Shown piece after piece: positions 42,146-51,264 of a DNA stretch of 55,468 nt (positions are counted from its first letter, which is position 1; each line of letters starts with the position of its first letter). The stretch comes from an uncultured bacterium (lineage in GTDB: Bacteria > Actinomycetota > Coriobacteriia > Coriobacteriales > Eggerthellaceae): assembly GCA_947564525.1 (NCBI GenBank), contig CANOCK010000003.1, positions 1-55,468 on the forward strand. Reading direction: 5' to 3'. Made by a program: the position numbers and the translations under genes. Below the pieces are notes generated by a model. That model did not search any database. It was not told where the DNA came from and worked only from the letters and a program-made list of their open reading frames with translations.

Positions 42146-42634
42146 TCACGCTGTCAGGTCGGCCTGGCCGAGGGGGATCAGGGCGGCCAGGTCGCTTGGG
42201 GCGAGGGTGACGTGGCAGCCGATGCGACCTCCGGAGAACGTGATGCGGTCGAACAGCTGGGCCGTCTCGTCGATGACCGTGCGGAGCTGCTTGCGCATGC
42301 CGATGGGCGAGCAGCCGCCGTGGACGTAGCCGGTCAGGGGCAGCAGCTCGCGGCTGGGAATCATGGCGATGGCCTTCTCCCCCACCGCCGCGGCGGCCTT
42401 CTTCAGGTCCAGCTCCTCGGCCACGGGCACCATGAACACGTAGTGCTCCCCTGACCTTCCCTGGGTGACCAGGGTCTTGAACACGCCCTCGGGCGCCAGG
42501 CCGAGCCGCTGGGCCGCCTGCACCCCCGAGAGCGCCTCGTCCACCTCCAGGAAGTGGCACTGGTGAGGGATGCCGGCGGCGTCCAGCTCGCGCAAGGCGT
42601 TGGTCTTGGCGGGCTCTTTCGGTTTCCTACTCAC
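42146..42634 (-). CDS. ybaK: YbaK/EbsC-type Cys-tRNA(Pro)/aminoacyl-tRNA deacylase
   Basis: 162-aa editing-domain protein that hydrolyses Cys-tRNA(Pro) mischarged by prolyl-tRNA synthetase. Conserved signs are TNALRELDAAGIPHQCHFLE at the start, GVFKTLVTQ with the key Lys (about 51-59), and LLPLTGYVHGGCSPIGMRKQL (about 97-117), the GGxSP-like loop. The length fits. It overlaps the flavodoxin-like gene upstream by eight bases, so it is translationally coupled to it. Confidence 0.95.
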   Translation of the reverse strand: MSRKPKEPAKTNALRELDAAGIPHQCHFLEVDEALSGVQAAQRLGLAPEGVFKTLVTQGRSGEHYVFMVPVAEELDLKKAAAAVGEKAIAMIPSRELLPLTGYVHGGCSPIGMRKQLRTVIDETAQLFDRITFSGGRIGCHVTLAPSDLAALIPLGQADLTA

Positions 42635-43274
42635 CCAGCAGGTCCTGGCGCACGAAGCTGGTCATAGGGCCGCCCTCGGCCTCGGGGTGGCCGATGCCGG
42701 CGGCCCGAGCCGCCTCGAAGCTCTTCAGCATCCAGGCCAGGTTGCGCGCCAGGTTGCGCACGGCGCGCATGCCCTCGGCGTCGGCCTGGGCCTCGCCCTC
42801 GACGCGCCCGTGGACCATGGGCCAGTAGGTGGACGAGGCCACCGGCATGCAGTTGATCTGGAAGTACTTGTTGATCTGGTCGATGGTCAGCGTGGTGCCC
42901 GCCCGACGAGCGCACGCCAGGCCCGCGGCCGGCTTGAAGCGCATGAGGCTGCCGCCGGCGTAGAACATGCGGTCGAGCAGGCTGATGAGCGAGCCATTGG
43001 CGCCTGCGTAGTACACCGGCGAGCCGACGAGGTAGCCGTTGGCGTCAGCCGCCTTCTCGATGAGCGCGTTGCAGCGGTCGTCGTCGAAGATGCAGCGGTC
43101 GTCGCCCTTCTCCTTGCACTTCCCGCAGCCGATGCAGCCACGGATGCCGCCATTGCCGATCCATTCGATCTGGGCCTCGATGCCCTCAGCCTCCAGCGTG
43201 CGCGCAGCCTCGGCCAAGGCCGCGTGGGTGTTGCCGTTGGCCCGCGGGCTCCCGTTGATGAGCAGTACCTTCAT
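42627..43274 (-). CDS. Flavodoxin-fold FMN reductase (NADPH-dependent FMN reductase family)
   Basis: 215-aa flavodoxin-fold protein. KVLLINGSPRANGNTHAAL at the start is the FMN phosphate loop. GCIGCGKCKEKGDDRC (about 46-61) is a Cys-rich insert seen in the iron-sulphur-flavoprotein-like branch, and GSPVYYAGANGSL holds the isoalloxazine. Such enzymes reduce quinones, flavins or azo/nitro compounds. Start at 43274 from GAGAGGA eight bases upstream and the family N-terminus. It is cotranscribed with YbaK. Confidence 0.92.
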   Translation of the reverse strand: MKVLLINGSPRANGNTHAALAEAARTLEAEGIEAQIEWIGNGGIRGCIGCGKCKEKGDDRCIFDDDRCNALIEKAADANGYLVGSPVYYAGANGSLISLLDRMFYAGGSLMRFKPAAGLACARRAGTTLTIDQINKYFQINCMPVASSTYWPMVHGRVEGEAQADAEGMRAVRNLARNLAWMLKSFEAARAAGIGHPEAEGGPMTSFVRQDLLGE

Positions 43275-43388
43275 GAGCGCGTCCTCTCGCTTCTCGCCGC
43301 GGCATGGCCCCACCCGCGGCAAGGCCAGGCCGCCCTCTCTTGTCTCGCCCCGATTATAAGCGAAGCCAGCGAGGGGGCCAGCCAGCGG

Positions 43389-44816
43389 TCAGCCGAAGAT
43401 GAGCTCGCGCTCCTCGCCCGTGAGCGCCGCCCGGGCCTGGTCGCGCAGGTTGTTCACGCCGATGAAGAACTGGCGCATCATGACCACGGTGAGGTAGCGT
43501 CCCTTGGGCGTGAGGGTCAGCTCCTCGGCGTCGTTGGTGGCGAAGGCGCCGGAGGCGGCCATGAACGCCATCTCCACTGGGAGCCCCGCTTCCACCGTGC
43601 AGCCGAAGTCGCGTTCGAAGGCGCGCTTGTCCAGTCGCAGGCCGAACAGCTGCATCATGAAGCGGTAGCGCATTCGGTCGCGCTTGCTGAACGTGGTCTT
43701 GCCCATCATGGACATGCGCCCCGACTCGATGGCGGCGTTGTAGTCCACCACCGAGAACGTGTTGACGTACAGGTTGGAGCCCAGGTAGGTGATGCCGCCC
43801 GAGCCGATGGCAGGGTACTCCTCGTAGTTCACGACGTACTCGTCGATCATGGCATCGTCGAACGGCTCCGAAACCGAGCCGCCCGCATTCGCACCACGCC
43901 GGTTGAACGTCCAGGCGCTGCCGAACTCGAACAGGCCGGGCCGCGTCGGCGGCGCCACGCGCACCGTCTCGCTGATGTGCACGGCGTTGCCCGCGCCCAC
44001 GTCCACCAGCGGCTCGTCGAAGGCGCCCGCGCTGAGGTCGGGCAGCTCGCCGGTCAGCAGCTCGCAAATCACCTCGTAGAAGCGCTGCTCGCGCTGGTAG
44101 TCCACCTTCCCCACCGTCGCCGCCAACGAGCGCTCCACGCTCGGGCTGGCCATGAGCGGGTAGAACGTGGTCTGGCTGGCGCCGGACTCGATGACGCGCT
44201 CGACGTCGGCTATCAGGATGTCCTCGGTCTGGGCCGGGAAGTTGAAGATCATGTCGGCGTTCAGGCTGGTGAAGTACGGGGTGGCGTACCTGATGCGCTC
44301 CAATATCTCAGCTCCGCTGCCGTACTTGTCGTAGCGGTCCATCTGGCGCAGCAGGCCGTCGTCGAAGCTCTGCACCCCCACGGAGAGGCGCTGCACGCGG
44401 CCAGTCAGCTTCTCCACGTAGGCGGGCACCAAGTGGTTCGGGTTGGTCTCGCTCGACACCTCCTTGATGGAGAAGGTGTCGCGGGCCAGGTCGATGGTCT
44501 CGCACAGCTCGTCCAGCAGCACGGTGGGCGTGCCGCCGCCGATGTAGACGCTCTCGAAGTCGTATCCCAGGTCGCGCAGCATCATCATCTCTTTGCGCAT
44601 GTTGGCGAAGTAGGGCCGCGCGCGATCCTCCGAGAAGGGGAAGCGGTTGAACGAGCAGTACGGGCACAGCCGCTCGCAGAACGGCACGTGCATGTACAGC
44701 ATATAGGGCTTGCCCGGCACCGGCGGCGGCATGCGCGTGTCGGCGGTGGGATCGAGCTTCAGGTAGCTCTTCGTGCAGGCCCGCATGACGCGGGTGAGCA
44801 TCCGTTCAGATAGCAT
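43389..44816 (-). CDS. Radical SAM coproporphyrinogen-III oxidase/HemW-like protein, 475 aa
   Basis: The radical SAM cluster motif CERLCPYC (CxxxCxxC, about 47-54) is preceded by YMLYMHVPF, and YIGGGTPTVLLDEL, SSETNPNHL and RLSVGVQSFDDGLL follow, all typical of HemN/HemW-like enzymes. It is longer than HemW (about 375-400) owing to an extended second half, and may belong to another group such as HutW/ChuW-like haem-degrading enzymes; the sequence does not settle it. The start MLSERM at 44816 follows AGGG by six bases; an earlier start would add 21 residues. It stands alone between purD and the flavodoxin gene. Confidence 0.88.
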   Translation of the reverse strand: MLSERMLTRVMRACTKSYLKLDPTADTRMPPPVPGKPYMLYMHVPFCERLCPYCSFNRFPFSEDRARPYFANMRKEMMMLRDLGYDFESVYIGGGTPTVLLDELCETIDLARDTFSIKEVSSETNPNHLVPAYVEKLTGRVQRLSVGVQSFDDGLLRQMDRYDKYGSGAEILERIRYATPYFTSLNADMIFNFPAQTEDILIADVERVIESGASQTTFYPLMASPSVERSLAATVGKVDYQREQRFYEVICELLTGELPDLSAGAFDEPLVDVGAGNAVHISETVRVAPPTRPGLFEFGSAWTFNRRGANAGGSVSEPFDDAMIDEYVVNYEEYPAIGSGGITYLGSNLYVNTFSVVDYNAAIESGRMSMMGKTTFSKRDRMRYRFMMQLFGLRLDKRAFERDFGCTVEAGLPVEMAFMAASGAFATNDAEELTLTPKGRYLTVVMMRQFFIGVNNLRDQARAALTGEERELIFG

Positions 44817-44969
44817 AGATACCCTGTTCCCTCCAATCCATGCAGGACGATCCAAGGCGACTGAGCTGGCTTCGGCCAACGGAGGAAGGCGTCGAAGCGC
44901 TCAGAGCAAGCGCATCCGCGGCTCCGCAGCAGCAGCCCGTTCCGTTTTGCGCCGACAAGACGGAGCCTT

Positions 44970-46259
44970 CTACTCCCACGCCCCGCGCCCTTGCAGCGCC
45001 TTGGCGCCTATGTCGGTGCGGAGCTGCTTGCCCTCGAAGTTGACCAAGTCGCAGGCCTCATAAGCGCGCTCGCGGGCCTGCTCGAAGGTGTCGCCCAGGG
45101 CCACCACGTTCAGCACGCGGCCGCCATTGGTCACCAGCTCGCCGTCGGCGTTCACGGCCGTGCCCGCGTGGAACACCGTGACGCCTTCCAGCGCCTCGGC
45201 TTCCTCGATGCCCAGGATGACCTTGCCCTTCTCGTAGCTGCCCGGGTAGCCAGCGCTCGCCAGCACCACGCTCACCGCCCACTCAGGGCGCCAATCCAGC
45301 GCCAGGTCGCCGGGGCGCCCTTCGGCCACGGCCATCATGACGTCCACCAGGTCGCTGTCCAGCCGCGGCAGCACCACCTGGGTCTCCGGGTCGCCGAAGC
45401 GCACGTTGAACTCCACCACCTTGGGGCCTTCCGGCGTCAGCATGAAGCCGCCGTAGAGCACGCCGCGGTAGTCGCTGTCGAAGGGGGCTGCCGCCGTGGC
45501 CGCTGCCGCGTTGGCCATGATGCGCTCCATGGCCGCCATCTCGTCGTCGGTGACGATGGGCACCGGCGAGTACACGCCCATGCCGCCGGTGTTGGGGCCC
45601 TTGTCGCCGTCGAAGGCGCGCTTGTGGTCCTGGGCCGGCGCCATGGGGAAGCTCTTGCCGCCGCTCACGAAGCACAGCAGCGAGCACTCGGGGCCGGTCA
45701 TGCACTCCTCCACCACCACGGTGGAGCCCGCCGCGCCGAACGCCCCGTCGAAGCAGGCGCGCACGGCGTCCTCGGCCTGCTCCAGCGTCTCGGCCACCAC
45801 GACGCCCTTGCCCGCGGCCAGGCCGTCGGCCTTGATGACGATGGGCGCGCCCTGCTCGCGCACGTGCTCGAGCGCCGGCTCGCATGCGTCGAAGCGCGCA
45901 TAGGCCGCCGTGGGGATGCCCACGCGCTCCATGAACTCCTTGGAGTAGGCCTTCGAGCCCTCCAGCTGGGCGCCCTGGGCGCCGGGGCCGAACACGGCCA
46001 CGCCCGCCGCGCGCAGCTCGTCGGCCACGCCGGCCACCAGCGGCGCCTCCGGGCCGACGACCACCAGCCCTACGCCGTGGTCGCGCACGAAGCCCAGCAC
46101 CGCCGCGCCGTCCATCATGTCCAGGCTGACGTTCTGCGCTACCTGGGCCGTGCCGCCATTGCCCGGCGCCACGTACAGCTGGTCGCACCGCGGGGACTGC
46201 GCCAGCGCCCAGGCCATGGCGTGCTCGCGGCCGCCAGAGCCAAGAACCAGGATGTTCAT
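44970..46259 (-). CDS. purD: Phosphoribosylamine-glycine ligase
   Basis: ATP-grasp enzyme that joins glycine to 5-phosphoribosylamine, the second step of purine synthesis. [23 protein letters not shown] at the start is the N-domain loop. [34 protein letters not shown] and [15 protein letters not shown] are the ATP-grasp signatures. 429 aa is standard. GGAGGT seven bases before the ATG at 46259 decides the start over MEVDS upstream. It follows purA by 62 bases on the same strand, a purine pair. Confidence 0.97.
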   Translation of the reverse strand: MNILVLGSGGREHAMAWALAQSPRCDQLYVAPGNGGTAQVAQNVSLDMMDGAAVLGFVRDHGVGLVVVGPEAPLVAGVADELRAAGVAVFGPGAQGAQLEGSKAYSKEFMERVGIPTAAYARFDACEPALEHVREQGAPIVIKADGLAAGKGVVVAETLEQAEDAVRACFDGAFGAAGSTVVVEECMTGPECSLLCFVSGGKSFPMAPAQDHKRAFDGDKGPNTGGMGVYSPVPIVTDDEMAAMERIMANAAAATAAAPFDSDYRGVLYGGFMLTPEGPKVVEFNVRFGDPETQVVLPRLDSDLVDVMMAVAEGRPGDLALDWRPEWAVSVVLASAGYPGSYEKGKVILGIEEAEALEGVTVFHAGTAVNADGELVTNGGRVLNVVALGDTFEQARERAYEACDLVNFEGKQLRTDIGAKALQGRGAWE

Positions 46260-46321
46260 ACTATCTACCTCCAACTCGTAGGTCAGCTAAGGTCTATTGG
46301 GCGAGCGCCCCGGTCGAGGTC

Positions 46322-47632
46322 TTACCAGCCCCTCATGATGGTCTGCTCGCGGTCGGGCCCCACTGAGATGATGCTCATGGGCACGCCGGTTATCTCCTCT
46401 AGGTACTCGATGTAGCTGCGCGTCGCCTCGGGCAGCTCCTCGTAGGCGCGGCAGTCGGTTATGTCGATGTCCTTCCAGCCAGGCAGCTCCTCGTAGATGG
46501 GCTTGGCGTGGAACAGCACGCTCTGCTGCATGGGGAAGTAGTCGTAGCGCCTGCCCTCGCACTCGTAGGCCACGCACACCTTGATGGTGTCGAAGGCGCT
46601 CAGCACGTCGAGCTTGGTCAGCGCCACGTCGGTCAGGCCGTTCACGTCGGCAGCGTAGCGCGCGATGACCGCGTCGAACCAGCCGCAGCGGCGCTTGCGC
46701 CCGGTGGTCACGCCGAACTCGTGGCCCGCCTCGCACAGCAGCTCGCCGTCGGACGCGTCCTGGCCCACGCCCCCCTCCTCGGGGAACTTGAGCTCGGTCG
46801 GGAAGGGGCCGCCGCCCACGCGGGTGATGTAGGCCTTTTGGATGCCGAGCACCCGGTCGATGGCCTTGGGCCCCACGCCGGTGCCGGTGGAGGCGCCCCC
46901 GGCGCAGCAGCTCGACGAGGTGACGTAGGGGTAGGTGCCGTGGTCGATGTCCAGCAGCGTGCCCTGGGCGCCCTCGAACAGGATGGACGACCCCTCGCGC
47001 AGGGCGTCGTTCAGAAGCTGGCCGGTCTCGGCCACGTGCTTGCGCAGGATCTGGGCGTAGGGCAAGTACTCGTCGCAGATCTCCTCCACGGTGTAGGTGT
47101 GCAACCCGTAGATCCGCTCCAGCACCGGGTTCTTCTGGGCCAGCACCGTCTCCAGCTTCAGGCGGAAGATCTTCTCGTCCATGAGGTCCTGGATGCGGAT
47201 GCCCTTGCGGCCCATCTTGTCCTGGTAGCAGGGGCCGATGCCGCGCTTGGTGGTGCCGATCTGCTGCGACCCCAGCCGCTTCTCGTCGGCGCCGTCGAGG
47301 TCCTTGTGGTAGGGCATGATCACGTGGGCGTCGCCGGATATGCGCAGGTTCTTGCAGCTCACGCCTTCGGACTCCAGCATGGCCATCTCCTTGACCAGCA
47401 CGCCGGGGTCCACCACCACGCCGTTGCCGATGACTGGCACCGCGTCCTCGTACATGACGCCCGAGGGCATGAGGTGCAGCGCCAGCTTCTTGTCGCCATG
47501 GATGACCGTGTGGCCGGCGTTGTTGCCCCCTTGGAAGCGCACGACGTAGTCGTAGTCGCTCGCGATGAGGTCGGTTATCTTGCCCTTGCCTTCGTCGCCC
47601 CACTGGGCGCCCACCAGCACTGTGGATGGCAT
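46322..47632 (-). CDS. purA: Adenylosuccinate synthetase
   Basis: GTP-dependent joining of IMP and aspartate, the committed step to AMP. Landmarks are MPSTVLVGAQWGDEGKGK (Asp/Lys of the catalytic GDEGKGK), RFQGGNNAGHT, GTTKRGIGPCYQDK, EGAQGTLLDIDHGTYPYVTSS and TTGRKRRCGWFDAV, all intact. Length 436 aa is normal. The frame stays open far upstream against the coding strand of the next gene; AAGGG eight bases before the ATG at 47632 and the family N-terminus fix the start. Confidence 0.97.
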   Translation of the reverse strand: MPSTVLVGAQWGDEGKGKITDLIASDYDYVVRFQGGNNAGHTVIHGDKKLALHLMPSGVMYEDAVPVIGNGVVVDPGVLVKEMAMLESEGVSCKNLRISGDAHVIMPYHKDLDGADEKRLGSQQIGTTKRGIGPCYQDKMGRKGIRIQDLMDEKIFRLKLETVLAQKNPVLERIYGLHTYTVEEICDEYLPYAQILRKHVAETGQLLNDALREGSSILFEGAQGTLLDIDHGTYPYVTSSSCCAGGASTGTGVGPKAIDRVLGIQKAYITRVGGGPFPTELKFPEEGGVGQDASDGELLCEAGHEFGVTTGRKRRCGWFDAVIARYAADVNGLTDVALTKLDVLSAFDTIKVCVAYECEGRRYDYFPMQQSVLFHAKPIYEELPGWKDIDITDCRAYEELPEATRSYIEYLEEITGVPMSIISVGPDREQTIMRGW

Positions 47633-47727
47633 GCGGAATTCCCTTCTTCGCGTTGGCCAGGTGGCGCGGAAAGGCCCTTCGTCCGTGGCGCTGCCAGGCG
47701 CCCTTTCCGTCCCGTTGCCAGTATATA

Positions 47728-49992
47728 TTAGAGCTCCAGCACCGTTGCCTGGGGCTCGACGGCTTTCAGGGCCGCCAGCACCTCCTCGTGGCAGGTGAGC
47801 AGCACCACCTGGCGCGTGCGGGCCAGCTCGGCCAGGGCGCGGGCGGCGCCGCGGCGGCGCTCGGCGTCGAAGTTGGCCAGGATGTCGTCGGCCAGCACGG
47901 GGATGGCACGGCCCACGGAGCCGGCACAGGCCAAAAGCGCCAAACGCAGGGCCAGGTAGAGCTGCTGGCACGTGCCGAGGGAGAGCTGCCGCACATCGCA
48001 GGCGACACGGGCGTCGTCCACGGCCTCCAGGGCGCCGGCGTCGGTCACGCGCACCTGGGTCCACCGGCCGCCGGTCATCAGGGCCAGCAGTCGACTGGCC
48101 TGCTGGTACACCTCGGGCTGGCTCTTGGACTGCCAGGCGCCGATGGCCGTTTCCAGCAGGGACCTCGCCAGGGTCAGCCGGGCGAACTCCACCTCGGCGT
48201 CCTTCAGGCGGCAGGCGGCCTCCTCGTAGCGCATCTTGCAGAGGTCCAGCTCGCGGCTCTGCTGGGCCTGGGCCAGCTCCTCGGTCAGCTCGCCCAGGCG
48301 GCGGCTGACGGCCTCGGCGGTGTCCCGCAGGGCCGCCCGGTCGCGCTCCTTGCGGTCGATCAGGTCGTCCAGGGCGGCCGGTGCGATGCCCGGCTCCACG
48401 CCAGCGCGCTCGGCCAGCTCGGCCCTCTCGGCAGCGATGGCGGCCAGGCGCTCCTGCAGCGAGCGGGCCCGCAGGGCGGCGGCCTGCTGGCGCTGGGCGT
48501 CGAGGGCCATCTGGCTGCGCACGTCCTTGGCCTCGTCCAGCAGCACCCGGGCCCGGCGCACGGAGCCTTGGGCGGCGCCCAGGCCGAGGGCGCCCAGCTC
48601 CTCGGCGATGGCGGCGCGAACCTGGGCCATGCCCTCCTCGCAGGCGGCCAGCTTCTTCTCGTCCTGCAGCAGCACCCACCGGGCGTCCTGGAGGCGGGCA
48701 CCGTAGACGTCGTCGCGGCGGCTGGGGCGCAGCAGCATCCCCAGGGTAGCCGCCGCCAGCACCAGCGCCACCAGCACCAAGCCGCCGCCCAGGATCATGT
48801 AGGACAAGCTGGGCAGGCTGCGGCCGTACATGAACACCGGCACCCCCGCCAGCAGGAACGCCACGGTGAGCACCGTGGCCACCCCCACCTTGGCCGTGCG
48901 CTGGCGGCGCGCCCGGGCCACGGCGTCGTCGGCGGCCAGGGCCTCCCGCAGGGCCTCGTGGGCGGCCTTGGAGCTGTGGTGGTTGGTGCGCGCGACGTCC
49001 ACCGCGTGCTCCTGCTTCGCCTCCCGCGTGGCCAGGACGTCCAGGCGCTCCCGGGCAGACGCGTCCTCGGCAGCCGAGAGGTGGGCCAGGTGGGCGCCGA
49101 CGGCGGCCTCGTGCTGGGCGCGGGCCTGGCGAGCCTGGGCCTCTTCGGCCTGGGCTGACGCCAGCTCGGCGCCGAGGCTGCGCTCCTCGGCCGCCAGGCG
49201 CTCCAGGCCCAATCGGGCCGTCCGGCCATGCTCCACGCTGCGGGTCGCCTCGTCCAGGCGGGCGCTCATGGCCACCTGCTCCGGCTCCAGCTCGCGAAGC
49301 TCCCGATGGTGGGCGCGCTGCTGCTCCATGCGCGCCGTGGCCTCCCCCACGGCCTGCTTCGCCGCCTCGCGCTCGGCCGCCAGGGCCGCGAGCGAGCCGG
49401 CGCTGCCGTCGGCGCGCGAGGCTAGGACGTCCAGGCGCTGCTGGACCGCCGCCAGGGCCTGGGCCGGGCTCGCCGCAGTGCCAGCCCCCGCCGTGAGCAG
49501 CCGCGCGGTCACGGCCGTGCCCTGGCGCATGCGCCGCAGCTCGTCGCCGCTCAGAGAGAACAGAGTGCGGAAGGTGGCCAGGTCGATGTCGCCCACCAGG
49601 GCCACGTCTCCCTGCAACCCCCCTTCGTCGACCCGGGAGAGCTCCGCCTCCACCGGCGCGCCCTCGCAGGCAGCGCCCCCGTCGGCGCCACCCGAGCCCT
49701 CGTCGGCCGGCGACGCCCCGCCAGCGCCTTCGCCATCAGGCCGAGCCGCGAACAGCAGCGCGCCGGAGCGCTCTCCCGTCGGCGGCTCGTAGGCCCCGGC
49801 GCCCCCACGGCCGTCGCGCCAGCCGAACAGCACGCCCTCCACCAGCGCGGCCAAGGTGGTCTTGCCGGACTCGTTGGGCCCGTGCACCACGTTGAGGCCA
49901 GGGGAGAACGGCCCGACCAGCCGGTTGCCAAGGGTCCCGAACTGGCCGACCCTCACGTACTTGAGGAATGCGCTGCGCCCGTCGAGCCCCAT
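47728..49992 (-). CDS. YhaN/SbcC-like AAA ATPase with a central membrane hairpin
   Basis: SMC-like ATPase of 754 aa. Walker A GPNESGKTTLAALVEG (about 38-53) follows a GLNVVHG start. Long Ala/Arg/Glu-rich coiled coils (about 165-330 and 430-610) flank two hydrophobic helices (VLTVAFLLAGVPVFMYG and MILGGGLVLVALVLAAATLGML, about 365-420). The C-terminal signature and Walker B occur as LSLGTCQQLYLALRLALLA and IPVLADDILANFD. This matches YhaN-type proteins, which pair with the YhaO-like nuclease encoded three bases upstream. Together they probably act in DNA end processing or repair at the membrane, by analogy to SbcCD. Confidence 0.88.
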   Translation of the reverse strand: MGLDGRSAFLKYVRVGQFGTLGNRLVGPFSPGLNVVHGPNESGKTTLAALVEGVLFGWRDGRGGAGAYEPPTGERSGALLFAARPDGEGAGGASPADEGSGGADGGAACEGAPVEAELSRVDEGGLQGDVALVGDIDLATFRTLFSLSGDELRRMRQGTAVTARLLTAGAGTAASPAQALAAVQQRLDVLASRADGSAGSLAALAAEREAAKQAVGEATARMEQQRAHHRELRELEPEQVAMSARLDEATRSVEHGRTARLGLERLAAEERSLGAELASAQAEEAQARQARAQHEAAVGAHLAHLSAAEDASARERLDVLATREAKQEHAVDVARTNHHSSKAAHEALREALAADDAVARARRQRTAKVGVATVLTVAFLLAGVPVFMYGRSLPSLSYMILGGGLVLVALVLAAATLGMLLRPSRRDDVYGARLQDARWVLLQDEKKLAACEEGMAQVRAAIAEELGALGLGAAQGSVRRARVLLDEAKDVRSQMALDAQRQQAAALRARSLQERLAAIAAERAELAERAGVEPGIAPAALDDLIDRKERDRAALRDTAEAVSRRLGELTEELAQAQQSRELDLCKMRYEEAACRLKDAEVEFARLTLARSLLETAIGAWQSKSQPEVYQQASRLLALMTGGRWTQVRVTDAGALEAVDDARVACDVRQLSLGTCQQLYLALRLALLACAGSVGRAIPVLADDILANFDAERRRGAARALAELARTRQVVLLTCHEEVLAALKAVEPQATVLEL

Positions 49993-49995
49993 GGC

Positions 49996-51264
49996 CTACC
50001 CCTCCCGCACCAGCAGGTCCAGCACCAGGTCCTCGGCCTGGGCCACCAGCTGCTCCACTGCCTCGTCGGTGAGCGTCGGAGGAGTCACCTTGGCCTGCAT
50101 GAACGCGTCCTGCAGCATCGCCTGCTGGGCCTGGGGGGCGCGGCGCTGGGCAGCCGCTGCCTGCATCAGCGCCGCGGGGAACAGCCCCTCGGTCCGCAGG
50201 GCGCCCTTGTCCAGCGGCAGCGTGGTGCGGTCGACCAGCGCATCCACCAGGAAGTCGGCGTAGGAGTCGTTCAGGGCTGCGCGCAGGTCCTCCAGCACCC
50301 CTTCCTGGGCCAGCACCTCATGGAGCGCCGTGGCCCCGACCAGGGTCACGCGGGACACCATCTCCTCGCAGCGGGCGCTGCCGTTGGCACGGAACTGCGC
50401 CCGCATGACCGCCTCGCTCACTGCCGAGAGGGTGGCGCAGCCGCTGACGTCCACCGTCAGCATCTCCAGGGCCACGCTGGCCGTGGGCACGAACTCCACC
50501 ATGTTGGGCGCGCCCTCGGTCAAGGTCACCAGGTTGACCCCGCGCGGGCCCGTCTCCTTGATGTCGCGCCCCTGGATGCAGCCCGAGAAGGCCACGCGCG
50601 GGCACGCCTCGTCGTCCACGTAGCGCCGGTGGATGTGGCCGAGGGCCCAGTAGTCGAACCCGGCCTCCTGCAGCCGCGCCGGGTCCGCCGGCGCCTTGTG
50701 CGGGTCCATGAACAGGCCGGTGTGGAGCACGCCCACCCCGAAGGGCGCCTCGGCTGCGCGCGGGCCCAGGGCCTGCTCGGCGGCGGCGCGGGTCACCCCC
50801 TCGGCGATGTCCGCCTCCTGGGCCCACACCTTGTTGGGGTAGCTGCGCCCCCCGACCACGCACAGCGGCTCGCCATCGCGCTCGAAGAGGGCGAAGTCGG
50901 CGCGCTCGGATGACAGCATGCGCACCCCCTGCGGCAGCTCGAAGAACCCCGGCTGCCAGCGGGAGAGCGGGTCGTGGTTGCCCGTGCACAGGTAGGTGGG
51001 GATGCCAGCCGCCCCCAGCCGTTCCAGTCCGCGGAAGAACCGCAGGTAGTCGCCGTAGCTCGCCTGGGTGGTGTCGAAGACGTCCCCGGAGATGGCCACG
51101 AAGTCCACCTCGTGGCGCAAGGCTGCCTCTACCAGGCGGTCGTAGGCCCGCGGGATGGCCTCCGCCAGCCGCTCAGCCCAGGCGGGCGGCACGGCGCGCA
51201 GGCCGCGGATGGGCGCGCCGATGTGCAGGTCGGCTCCGTGGATGAACCGGAGCTGCCGTGCCAC
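49996..51264 (-). CDS. YhaO/SbcD-like DNA repair metallophosphoesterase
   Basis: Calcineurin-like phosphoesterase of 422 aa. Metal motifs: FIHGADLHIGAPI (about 7-19), FVAISGDVFDTTQ (near 56-68), YLCTGNHDPLSRW (near 92-104) and the later GHIHRRYV and VLHTGLF. It would be the nuclease partner of the YhaN-like ATPase downstream (three bases apart), as in SbcCD. The start is a GTG directly after the dnaB stop codon (TAG then GTG), with GGGGGG about eight bases earlier, so it is probably coupled to dnaB translation. Confidence 0.92.
   Translation of the reverse strand: MARQLRFIHGADLHIGAPIRGLRAVPPAWAERLAEAIPRAYDRLVEAALRHEVDFVAISGDVFDTTQASYGDYLRFFRGLERLGAAGIPTYLCTGNHDPLSRWQPGFFELPQGVRMLSSERADFALFERDGEPLCVVGGRSYPNKVWAQEADIAEGVTRAAAEQALGPRAAEAPFGVGVLHTGLFMDPHKAPADPARLQEAGFDYWALGHIHRRYVDDEACPRVAFSGCIQGRDIKETGPRGVNLVTLTEGAPNMVEFVPTASVALEMLTVDVSGCATLSAVSEAVMRAQFRANGSARCEEMVSRVTLVGATALHEVLAQEGVLEDLRAALNDSYADFLVDALVDRTTLPLDKGALRTEGLFPAALMQAAAAQRRAPQAQQAMLQDAFMQAKVTPPTLTDEAVEQLVAQAEDLVLDLLVREG

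Noticed and set aside
43389-44816. Firm assignment as HemN or HemW
   Set aside because: The radical SAM motif is clear but the second half is too divergent to separate HemN, HemW and HutW-like groups by eye.
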